DNA of 64,000 bases, taken from NCBI RefSeq assembly GCF_032925565.1, contig NZ_CP136708.1, positions 3,410,001 to 3,474,000 of the forward strand, given 5' to 3'. This DNA is from Alteromonas sp. CI.11.F.A3. Its GTDB lineage: Bacteria; Pseudomonadota; Gammaproteobacteria; Enterobacterales; Alteromonadaceae. A program made the position numbers and the translations under genes. Positions 1-8,281 of this stretch are shown here, in pieces; the stretch's first letter is position 1, and each line of letters starts with the position of its first letter. The notes under the pieces are model-generated. The model was given only the letters and a program-made list of their open reading frames with translations, was not told where the DNA came from and did not search any database.

Positions 1-2636
1 TTCGTGCGGGTCATTTTTACGATCCAAACGAATGTCAGGGGCTAGCCCATTTACTAGAACACATGCTTTTTATGGGAAGTCGACATTTTCCAAACCCAAA
101 TAGTATCAATGGATTCATCGAGCAACATGGCGGTAATATTAACGCGTGGACAGGCACTGAATATGCGAATTATCATTATCAGTGTGACGGTTCTGCGATT
201 GCCCAAACCCTGCCGGCCTTTGCCGATATGTTGCGCCAGCCCATCTTAAATGAAACCGCGCTAACAAATGAAATCAAATCCATTGATGCAGAGTTTCAGT
301 TTAAAATTAAAGACGACTTACGCCGGCTTTATCAAATTCACAAAGAAACGTGTAATCCTGCTCACCCCTTCTCCAAATTTTCTGTTGGCAATGCTGATAT
401 ATTTTCAAAACACGAAGTTAGCAGCCTTCGCGAGGCATTAAGAGCTCTGCACAAACAGTATTATTGTGGACGCAATATGTGTTTGTGTATTTCAAGTCCG
501 GTTCCCATTGCTCAGTTAGAAGCGTTGATAACACAGAGCTTTTCAAGTTTTGAGGCTGGCGCGTTAGCCAGTGATTCTTGGCCTGCGCTTTATTCCTCTT
601 CTCAGCTTGGTATTCAAATTAATATCAAACCGCTACAAACAGCGCGGCGAATGATAGTAACCTTTGCATTGCCTGGTATTCACAACGATATCGATACCAA
701 ACCGCTAAATTATATTAGTCATTTACTTGGCGATGAAGGCGAAGGCAGTTTACTTGCCTACTTAAAGAGCCAAAACTGGGCGGTAAATCTAATTGCTGGT
801 TCGGGTATTGAAGGCGACAAATTCAAAGACTTCAATATTAGCTTTCAGCTAACAGAGCTTGGGTTAGCAAACCAACACCATGTGGTAATGGCACTATTTA
901 GTTACTTAGAATTGGTTAAGCTCTCTATTAATGATTCATGGCGATTCGAAGAGAAAGCACAACTTACCGCACTAGCACTAGAATATGAAGAAAACGTTAA
1001 GCCGCTAACGATGGTTAGCGAATTTGCTCAGCATCAATTTTTATTCACTCCGGAGCAACTAAGAAAGCTTCGCACGAGTATTGGTAGCTACGATGGCGCA
1101 GTTATGAAAGAGGCCTTGTCGTTCTTTACGCCGTTTAATATTCGATTAAAAGTAATCTCTCCGGATGTAGAAACCGACAGAAGCTGCGCATATTACAATG
1201 CAAGATACCGTGTTCAGCCTATTGCTGAAGAACAATTGAACGCCTTTGCGTCACCAATAACGATTGAAGCATTATCACTGCCCCCTCCGAACCCCTATTT
1301 GGGGGAAAGCTATGCGTTAGTATTACCCGAAACAGGATTCGATAACCCTACACAACTGGTTGATAAAGACGGTGTGCGCTTTTGGTTTGCGCAAGACCAA
1401 CAGTTTTTTAGCCCCAAGGGCGACATTTATGTCTCGTTTGATATGGTGCATTTTTCTGATTCTTTAACCGCGGTTGCTGCTAAGCGAATTTGGTTAAGTG
1501 CATTAAATGACTACCTGCAAGCCAAGTATTACCGCGCCGAAATTGCGGGTCTGCATTATCGAATTTATGGCCACCAAGCTGGCTTTACACTGCATACCCG
1601 AGGCTTTACCAATCAGCAGATGTTATTAGCAGAGCAGTTACTAGAAGCGGTCTTATCGTTTAAACCATCAGAGTTTAATTTTCAGCATTACAAACAAATG
1701 CAGCTTCAGAATTTACAGAACTCATTGTTAAACAAACCAACTAACCGCTTGTTCTCTAGGTTGAGTGTGTTGATACAGCGTAATACTCAAGCCCCAATAG
1801 AATTACTGCAAGCCGTAGCCAACACATCTTATGAAGATATGATTAAAGTGCGTGACACTGCATTTGACGATTATTTCATAGAAAGCTTTGTGCATGGCAA
1901 TTGGGCCAGCAAGCAAGCAATGGAGTTCGCAAACACTATTGATCGTAAATGTGATAACACCAGCGGTGCACCTTTGTCTCGCGCGGTATCAAAACTACCC
2001 GTTGGCGAAGCTTTTTATCATCAAGTCAGTTGTGAGCACGACGATGCGGCTGTTGTGCTGTATTTACAAGCCCCCACTGCAGGCCTTCACGACACTGCAC
2101 TTTGTATGGTGTTAGAGCAAATGTTGGCGGCACCATTTTTCAATGCGCTTCGAACAGAACAGCAGTTGGGCTACATTGTCGGAACTGGCTATGTTCCCCA
2201 CAATCAACACCCTGGGATGGCATTTTATGTGCAAAGCCCTAATAACAATGCCAAAACGCTGCTTGATGCCATGACCGTATTTCTGTTTCAGCAGTTAGAA
2301 GAAATCGAGTTTTATCGTTTTTATTGGTCTACCATCAAACAGAATTTATTAAAGCAACTAGAAGAGCGTGACCTTAATTTGTCGATGAAGTCGCAAAGAC
2401 TATGGATAAGCTTAGGTACGCAAGATTTAAGCTTTAACAGAAATACACAACTTGCTGAGTGTATTAGTGCGTTGAGTTTTGAAGATATACAAAGTTACGC
2501 TCATCAACTTGCCAAGCGAGAGCGTTGCGGAGAGTTGATTCTATTTGCAGAAGGTAAGTATGAAAAACTAGAAACGCCAAAGCACAGAACCATAAATGGA
2601 ATTTCTGAGTTTAAATCCCAAATTCCTTATTACTAG
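1..2636 (+). CDS. M16 (insulinase/pitrilysin-like) zinc metallopeptidase, 5' truncated by the window edge
   Basis: The reading frame is open from base 3, upstream of the first ATG at 63, so the true start lies outside the window. In that upstream part the zinc-binding motif HLLEH (HxxEH, bases 48-62) is visible, followed by the G-x-N-A-W-T-x-x-E pattern typical of the catalytic N-terminal domain. About 878 residues are present; pitrilysin/insulysin proteins are about 950, so probably only some tens of residues are missing. The C-terminal half carries the second M16-type region (RTEQQLGYIVGTGY, residues about 715-730), which is typical of the inactive half-clamp. Family knowledge: M16A enzymes degrade small peptides in a closed chamber, usually in the periplasm. 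Whether a signal peptide exists cannot be seen here. The family call is firm; substrate and location are inference. Confidence 0.93.
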   Translation, partial: RAGHFYDPNECQGLAHLLEHMLFMGSRHFPNPNSINGFIEQHGGNINAWTGTEYANYHYQCDGSAIAQTLPAFADMLRQPILNETALTNEIKSIDAEFQFKIKDDLRRLYQIHKETCNPAHPFSKFSVGNADIFSKHEVSSLREALRALHKQYYCGRNMCLCISSPVPIAQLEALITQSFSSFEAGALASDSWPALYSSSQLGIQINIKPLQTARRMIVTFALPGIHNDIDTKPLNYISHLLGDEGEGSLLAYLKSQNWAVNLIAGSGIEGDKFKDFNISFQLTELGLANQHHVVMALFSYLELVKLSINDSWRFEEKAQLTALALEYEENVKPLTMVSEFAQHQFLFTPEQLRKLRTSIGSYDGAVMKEALSFFTPFNIRLKVISPDVETDRSCAYYNARYRVQPIAEEQLNAFASPITIEALSLPPPNPYLGESYALVLPETGFDNPTQLVDKDGVRFWFAQDQQFFSPKGDIYVSFDMVHFSDSLTAVAAKRIWLSALNDYLQAKYYRAEIAGLHYRIYGHQAGFTLHTRGFTNQQMLLAEQLLEAVLSFKPSEFNFQHYKQMQLQNLQNSLLNKPTNRLFSRLSVLIQRNTQAPIELLQAVANTSYEDMIKVRDTAFDDYFIESFVHGNWASKQAMEFANTIDRKCDNTSGAPLSRAVSKLPVGEAFYHQVSCEHDDAAVVLYLQAPTAGLHDTALCMVLEQMLAAPFFNALRTEQQLGYIVGTGYVPHNQHPGMAFYVQSPNNNAKTLLDAMTVFLFQQLEEIEFYRFYWSTIKQNLLKQLEERDLNLSMKSQRLWISLGTQDLSFNRNTQLAECISALSFEDIQSYAHQLAKRERCGELILFAEGKYEKLETPKHRTINGISEFKSQIPYY

Positions 2637-2641
2637 CAAAA

Positions 2642-2663
2642 GATGGTTAACAATTGAACCATC
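2642..2663 (+). terminator. Possible hairpin terminator after the M16 gene
   Basis: A seven-base inverted repeat, GATGGTT/AACCATC, with an eight-base loop lies six bases after the M16 stop codon. No T-run follows, so it could be a weak or factor-dependent terminator, or an mRNA 3'-end stabiliser. Confidence 0.35.
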
Positions 2664-2792
2664 ACCCTCCTATAACTAAAAATCGCTTGTAGAGCCCGCG
2701 TTATTTCGGCATATTTATTATTCTGGCTGTTAGGGACGCGGCCAGCCTAACTATAAATTATAATGATAAGGCGTAATGCCAAAGGTGTGTAG

Positions 2793-5700
2793 GTGCGCTC
2801 AACCCTAGCTTACTCAGTTATAGTCATATGGCTTCAACTGCTCGGAGTCATTTTCTCCGATGCGGCGGCCATAGAAGTTGCTGATTTACAATTTACTGAG
2901 TTAGATAATCGAGATGGGTTATCTAGTACCGTTGTCCTCGACATTGCCGAAGACGACAAGGGATACATATGGCTTGCGACAATGAATGGCTTGAATCGTT
3001 ATTCAGGCTATGACATCAAACAGTACCACCCTTCTGATATAGACCCTAATGCACTTCCCAGCGGCTTTATTCAAAAATTATTAGTTGATTCAGAGGGGAC
3101 ACTTTGGATAGCAACACATTCTGGATTGGCTAAATACCAACCTGAAACAGATGATTTTAAAACATTCTCTAGTGAAAACACCGCCATAAAACTTGATTTA
3201 ATTACCACCATCAGCGAGTCAACAAACGGCGATATACTTTTTACTGATTCAAAATTCCTTTACTCACTATCAAGAGATGAAGAAAAAGTTAGAGTCGTTA
3301 CGAAAGCTTTTGACGCGCCAAGTAATATAAAGGTTGTATTTGATGAGAGTTCTAAAATATGGATTGGTTCGAATGAAGCTGGCGCTAAAATTTTTGATAA
3401 ATCGGACTATCAAATATATAACTTGGATAAAGTAAATCCATGGGGAATAGATATTTCATTTGGGGCTTTACGTGACATTATTGTCATCGAAGGTAATTAT
3501 TGGTTGGCTACTGACAGAGGCGTTTTCATTTTAGGAAACAGGGGCAATTTAATTCGCTCTATTGATAAAGAACTGTTGTCGAAAAAGCATGATTTAAATG
3601 TACTCAGTATCGAGAGAGTTTCTGATTCAGCTTGGATTGGAACAGATGCAGGGCTCTTTATTGTCCATGAAAACATAGACGCACCGGCAAAAATTACCAC
3701 ATCTAGCCTAACCCATGTGGATGCATCCACGGAAAATGTAACTGGATTAAATCAAAATCTTATCTTTAATCTTCAGAAAGACGGTACTGGAGGTGTATGG
3801 TTAGGTACACTTCAAGGAGCCTTTCGATTCCACAAAAATTACTCTGAGGTTAAATTTCACCCCAGTTTTAAAGAAAACAATTCCGATAAGCCGATTGAAG
3901 CTACGATTTGGGGTTTAGCTCAAAACTCTGAAGGTGAAATTTTATTTGCATCTCAAAACCGGGGTGTTGGCGCTTTACATGAAGTAACAGGAAAGCTCTC
4001 TTACTTAACAAAACATCCTAAACCACAAGAAAGTACAACCTTCTGGGATTTAGCCGTAGATCAAAATAATACTTATTGGGTAGCCTCCTCTGATGGTCTT
4101 CTAGCTTACAGAAGAGAAGGCAATAACCTTCATCTCGTTAATCATTTTTTTGAAGGGCAATTCATAGATTATATACACCAAGATACAAACTCTCTCTGGG
4201 TGTGGTTAGACGAAGATGGCCTGTATTCAATTGATTTAAAAAAATCCAGCAATCAGTCTTATGAGTCACTGGTTACAAAACGAAGAGTAGAGTCTAATTC
4301 GACTTTTCACCTACCGATCTTTACAGATTCTAATAATCGAGTTTGGCTTCGCCATAAAGACGGTGTCCTAATATACAGCGCTAAGAGCGATCAAGTTGAA
4401 CAGGAGCTCGGTAAACAAAGTGGTATAAATTCACTAGTTTATAGCGTTTATGAGACATCGGATGCTCTATGGCTAACTACTCGTTCAGACGGCGTCGTAA
4501 AGTTAAACAAAAATACTTTTGAAGTTATTCAAAAACAGAGTAGAGATGGTGGTGACGGATATATTTTCTCTTCTGTAGGAATAATGGATTCTATCTGGTA
4601 TGCAGATAGTGCAGGCGTACATCAGATTGAGCTCCCCTCTCTTCAAGAAGTCACAACGATATCAAATGCACAGTTAGAATTTAACTCCCTTGGTGAAAGC
4701 GCGATTTTAGCGACATCGGAGGGGGATATTTATTTCGGTGGTAATAAAGGCTTTAATAAAATTGCTAAATCATCCTCTAACTTTGACCATCAAGTAAAAA
4801 CATTATCACCAGAACTTTTTGGGTTCAGCGTATTTGGCCAACCCAAATTTAATGGTCAAGAACTACTCAACACTGAAAATGGCCTAGTCGAAAATAACGT
4901 CTCTAAAGTAGAAAATATAACTTATGATCAAGTAAAAGTACTAGAGTACTTTGAGTCGAGATTTAGCGTTTCATTTGGTCTTATCAACCCCGTCTACCCC
5001 GATGAAGTATACTATCGATACCGCCTGAAAGGTTTAGATAATATTTGGGTTTACAACAGCAAAAATAGAAAAGCTCAGTTCAATAATATCTCGTTCGGTA
5101 ATTATCTATTTGAAGTTCAAGCCAGAGAATCAGGCAAAAGCTGGTCAGATAGTCGAACTCTTGAGCTGAAAATATCCAGACCCCCTTGGTTGCATTCAGT
5201 CGCATTAGTTTTTTATGCACTAATACTTACCATTGTTTTGGCCTTTATCATTCGACAGTACCAATTACGTAAATCGAATCAACTTTCCATACGTGAATCA
5301 GAAGAGCGACTCAAACTTACTTTATGGAGCTCTGGTGACGAACTATGGGATTGGGACGTATATCGAGGCCAAGTATATCGAGCAAACACATGGGGTACGT
5401 TAGACTTCCCGCAAGACGATATAAGAACCACGGGCGCCTACGACGCTAATATTCATCCTAATGATATTGGTCGCGTTAGAGATGCATTACGCAGCCATTT
5501 AGAAGGCAAGAGTGACTTCTATGAGCTTGCCTATCGCGCTAAAACTTTTAAAAACCAATGGATATGGTTACTAGATCGCGGAAAAGTGGTTGAACGGGAT
5601 CATAACCAGCAGCCGGTTCGAATGACCGGAACCTTGAAGAATATTAACCACCTAAAAGAAGCCGAAGAACAGCTAAACCTGTTTAAGCGCTCAATTGAAA

Positions 5701-7346
5701 ATATCTCTGAGGGTGTTTTCATTACTACCACCCAGTTCAAATTTATTTCAGTGAATAACGCTTACTGTAGCTATACAGGTGAAACTAGAGAACAAGCCCT
5801 TGCGAGCTACCTGCATTTCCATTTGTATCCCGATGCGTTTACAGAAGAGATTAAAAAGACACTGAAAACCAAAGGTAATTGGTCGGGTGAAGTAGAATCA
5901 GTTCGCGTTAATGGTGAACGTTACGAAATGGAACTAAACATAGATGCAGTACACGATGACGACGGAAAGATAAGTCATTTCGTGGGTGTATTTAGCGACA
6001 TCACCTCACGTAAGAGTACCGAAAAAGAATTACTTAAACTGGCTAATATCGACCCACTCACTGAGCTTCCTAACCGCTCGTTCTACCAAGCAAGTCATCA
6101 GAACTTAGTCCGTAAAGGGGCTCCTCACACTTTGCTGTGTTTAGACATGGACAACTTCAAGAAGATAAATGACTCGCTAGGCCACCAAACTGGCGACATC
6201 TTAATTAAACAAATTGCCAAACGCCTACAACGTATTACGGGTAAAAATGCTACATGTTACCGACTTGGTGGCGATGAGTTCAGTGTCTTAATGGAAGATA
6301 GTGCAGATATTCATACTGTCACCCATTATGCACAAAACTTACTCGATACCCTTGCTCGCCCGTTCATTATCAATAAGCAAGAGTTTGTGTTGGGCGCAAG
6401 CCTAGGGATAGCTTTTTTCCCTGACGACGGTAATACGCCACAAGAGATGCTAAAAAATGCCGACACCGCCATGTACTTTGCAAAAAATAATGGTGGTAAT
6501 AGCTATCAATTCTTCAGCGGTGAAATGAACCAAAATGCAGTTCGTCAGTTGCAAATCGAAAACTTAATTCGCCAAGGTATTAAAGACGACTTATTTACGG
6601 TTTACTACCAACCAAAAGTTGATATCGCTTCTGGTAAACTGGTGAGTATGGAAGCGTTAGTGCGCTTTGAACACCCTCAGAAAGGCATAGTGAGTCCTGG
6701 GCAATTTATTCCCCTTGCTGAGCAAACAGGTCAGATCATCGAAATTGGTGAACAGGTATTACGTAAAGCCTGTATAGATACCAAACGCTGGGTCTCTCAA
6801 GGCTTATTTACCGGTCGCGTAGCCGTGAATATCTCTGTTAAGCAATTCGAACTTCCAGATTTAGACGACAGAATTAACCGTATTTTAAGTGAAGTTGGCC
6901 TATCCCCACTTCATTTAGAGTGTGAAATTACCGAAGGGACTTTAATGGAAGACCCTGAAAATGGTCTTCGGATGATGAGCCGCCTGAGAGAGCGCGGTAT
7001 ACACCTTGCCCTTGATGATTTTGGTACTGGGTACTCTTCCTTGGCCTATCTGAAGCGATTCCCACTCAATACGCTTAAAATAGATAAGGCCTTTATTGAC
7101 GATATCGCTAAAAGTAGCGTAGACCGTCATATGGCAGCAGCAATAATTAATATCGCCCACAACCTAGGCTTAAAAGTAGTGGCTGAAGGGGTTGAGGAAG
7201 AAGAGCAGCTTAATATTTTACGTCGCTATGATTGCGAAATGCTACAGGGCTTTTTATACAGCCGCCCGCTTAATGCTGAGCGTTTTGAAAAATTACTTAC
7301 CGAAAATCAAAAACTTCACAACCTGCTCGGCCATTCAAACATCTGA
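2793..7346 (+). CDS. Periplasmic beta-propeller sensor with Y_Y_Y, PAS, GGDEF and EAL domains (c-di-GMP turnover)
   Basis: A 1517-residue protein starting with GTG. An N-terminal hydrophobic segment (about 1-25) acts as signal or anchor. It is followed by about 680 residues of repeated Reg_prop-type blades (for example GYIWLATMNGLNRY and TLWIATHSGLAKY) and a Y_Y_Y domain (about 728-795). A transmembrane helix (about 803-824) leads to two PAS domains (about 835-1080). The GGDEF domain has an intact GGDEF at about 1159, and the EAL domain has an intact EAL at about 1287 plus the conserved DDFGTGYSS. The sensory half is that of hybrid two-component systems, but the output is c-di-GMP synthesis and/or breakdown, with no kinase. 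Both catalytic signatures look intact, so the net activity cannot be told. It has no operon partners. The upstream Shine-Dalgarno is poor, so the start could be slightly different. Confidence 0.92.
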   Translation: MRSTLAYSVIVIWLQLLGVIFSDAAAIEVADLQFTELDNRDGLSSTVVLDIAEDDKGYIWLATMNGLNRYSGYDIKQYHPSDIDPNALPSGFIQKLLVDSEGTLWIATHSGLAKYQPETDDFKTFSSENTAIKLDLITTISESTNGDILFTDSKFLYSLSRDEEKVRVVTKAFDAPSNIKVVFDESSKIWIGSNEAGAKIFDKSDYQIYNLDKVNPWGIDISFGALRDIIVIEGNYWLATDRGVFILGNRGNLIRSIDKELLSKKHDLNVLSIERVSDSAWIGTDAGLFIVHENIDAPAKITTSSLTHVDASTENVTGLNQNLIFNLQKDGTGGVWLGTLQGAFRFHKNYSEVKFHPSFKENNSDKPIEATIWGLAQNSEGEILFASQNRGVGALHEVTGKLSYLTKHPKPQESTTFWDLAVDQNNTYWVASSDGLLAYRREGNNLHLVNHFFEGQFIDYIHQDTNSLWVWLDEDGLYSIDLKKSSNQSYESLVTKRRVESNSTFHLPIFTDSNNRVWLRHKDGVLIYSAKSDQVEQELGKQSGINSLVYSVYETSDALWLTTRSDGVVKLNKNTFEVIQKQSRDGGDGYIFSSVGIMDSIWYADSAGVHQIELPSLQEVTTISNAQLEFNSLGESAILATSEGDIYFGGNKGFNKIAKSSSNFDHQVKTLSPELFGFSVFGQPKFNGQELLNTENGLVENNVSKVENITYDQVKVLEYFESRFSVSFGLINPVYPDEVYYRYRLKGLDNIWVYNSKNRKAQFNNISFGNYLFEVQARESGKSWSDSRTLELKISRPPWLHSVALVFYALILTIVLAFIIRQYQLRKSNQLSIRESEERLKLTLWSSGDELWDWDVYRGQVYRANTWGTLDFPQDDIRTTGAYDANIHPNDIGRVRDALRSHLEGKSDFYELAYRAKTFKNQWIWLLDRGKVVERDHNQQPVRMTGTLKNINHLKEAEEQLNLFKRSIENISEGVFITTTQFKFISVNNAYCSYTGETREQALASYLHFHLYPDAFTEEIKKTLKTKGNWSGEVESVRVNGERYEMELNIDAVHDDDGKISHFVGVFSDITSRKSTEKELLKLANIDPLTELPNRSFYQASHQNLVRKGAPHTLLCLDMDNFKKINDSLGHQTGDILIKQIAKRLQRITGKNATCYRLGGDEFSVLMEDSADIHTVTHYAQNLLDTLARPFIINKQEFVLGASLGIAFFPDDGNTPQEMLKNADTAMYFAKNNGGNSYQFFSGEMNQNAVRQLQIENLIRQGIKDDLFTVYYQPKVDIASGKLVSMEALVRFEHPQKGIVSPGQFIPLAEQTGQIIEIGEQVLRKACIDTKRWVSQGLFTGRVAVNISVKQFELPDLDDRINRILSEVGLSPLHLECEITEGTLMEDPENGLRMMSRLRERGIHLALDDFGTGYSSLAYLKRFPLNTLKIDKAFIDDIAKSSVDRHMAAAIINIAHNLGLKVVAEGVEEEEQLNILRRYDCEMLQGFLYSRPLNAERFEKLLTENQKLHNLLGHSNI

Positions 7347-7538
7347 CTATTTTTTGGCGCTTACTACTTTTGACTAATTCAAGTGTCAAAAAATGCACCA
7401 AAAACAATTTTAAACCATTAAAATCAACAACTTAAAAAGTTGGCACATCTCTCGCAATATCTTCTGTAACCGGTAAACATCCTTTCTATCGGTTTTGTTT
7501 GTTCGTTCTTAAAATAAAAAAATCAGAGGAATATTAAA

Positions 7539-7703
7539 ATGTTAAAAGAGTATGCTGTTGCATTAGTACTATCTACCGCTACCCCTGTTGCTGCTGATAA
7601 CCAAGAAGGCGCTAAGCAAGCCCCTGAGCAGCAAAAAGAGTCTGTAACCCAACCTCAAAACTACCGCCCTAAAAGTGGTAATGGCTATGGTGTAGGCTTA
7701 TAA
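7539..7703 (+). CDS. Small secreted protein, 54 residues, unknown function
   Basis: An ATG at 7539 is preceded by a good Shine-Dalgarno (CAGAGGA, 7523-7529). The product begins with a short basic/hydrophobic signal-like stretch (LKEYAVALVLSTATPVAA) ending in a plausible Ala-x-Ala cleavage site. A Gln/Glu/Lys-rich polar middle follows, then a Tyr/Gly-rich C-terminus ending YGVGL. The mature peptide would be about 34 residues. An intrinsic terminator follows 18 bases after the stop, and a weak hairpin ending the preceding gene lies at about 7469-7495, so this is a stand-alone transcription unit. The combination of Shine-Dalgarno, signal peptide and own terminator supports a real gene. I do not recognise the family. 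Confidence 0.65.
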   Translation: MLKEYAVALVLSTATPVAADNQEGAKQAPEQQKESVTQPQNYRPKSGNGYGVGL

Positions 7704-7720
7704 TAGCCTCGAAGAATTCC

Positions 7721-7748
7721 AAAAAAGAGAGCATAGACTCTCTTTTTT
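7721..7748 (+). terminator. Intrinsic terminator of the 54-residue secreted protein gene
   Basis: Stem AAGAGAG/CTCTCTT around a six-base loop, followed by seven T and preceded by an A-run, so it may work in both directions. Confidence 0.85.
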
Positions 7749-7883
7749 TATACCTGAAATTCAGCTTTGCGCCGAATGCATAGGCTTAACGAGGGATAGG
7801 AAGGGGTTATTCTTGCTTTAAAAGCTTCAAAGGCTTTAAGCGCTTCAAACATAACTGGGCTTCTATAGCCTTTCTGTAGCTGT

Positions 7884-8081
7884 TTAAGCTTCTACCATTA
7901 GATTATTAAACCCCACAGCCCTGCGCCAATGTATATGTCTGGCAATACCGAACAAAGGGAATACAAAAGGCCCTATCACTAACGCAAGCGCTGCCCAATA
8001 CTTAGCATTCATTCCCCACTTCACAGCCTCAACATAAAAGAAAACACTACTTAATAGGCTTATCGAAATTAAAACAAACAA
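7884..8081 (-). CDS. Small membrane protein, 65 residues, unknown function
   Basis: The start is a TTG at 8081 with a clear TAGGAG Shine-Dalgarno six bases upstream, which supports this start over an internal ATG. The product has two hydrophobic helices: about residues 2-20 (VLISISLLSSVFFYV) and about 28-47 (YWAALALVIGPFVFPLFGIA). A short basic tail with HIHWRR follows. The arrangement suggests a two-pass inner-membrane protein. There are no close same-strand neighbours. I do not recognise a named family, and function is unknown. Confidence 0.6.
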   Translation of the reverse strand: MFVLISISLLSSVFFYVEAVKWGMNAKYWAALALVIGPFVFPLFGIARHIHWRRAVGFNNLMVEA

Positions 8082-8222
8082 AAAGCACTCCTACTTCGCC
8101 CATCATTTAAGAGAATTAAAAACTCTTTTAAATACAACGCCAAAATTTTGACTGGGATTTTTTAAACTGCGGGATTGTACTGAAAATTGACTAGTAAACC
8201 AGCAAAATTAATCATTACATAC

Positions 8223-8261
8223 AAAAAAGCCGGGAACCCTTAATTTTTCAGGAGCCCGGCT
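8223..8261 (-). terminator. Intrinsic terminator of the fadIJ operon
   Basis: Stem AGCCGGG/CCCGGCT flanked on the minus-strand 3' side by TTTTTT, about 20 bases beyond the fadJ stop codon. Confidence 0.88.
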
Positions 8262-8281
8262 ATTTATCTATCGCTTACATA

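Noticed and set aside
2750-2775. Fur-box-like ATAATGATAA near the propeller gene
   Set aside because: Only half of a Fur site matches; the A/T-rich stretch is likely chance.
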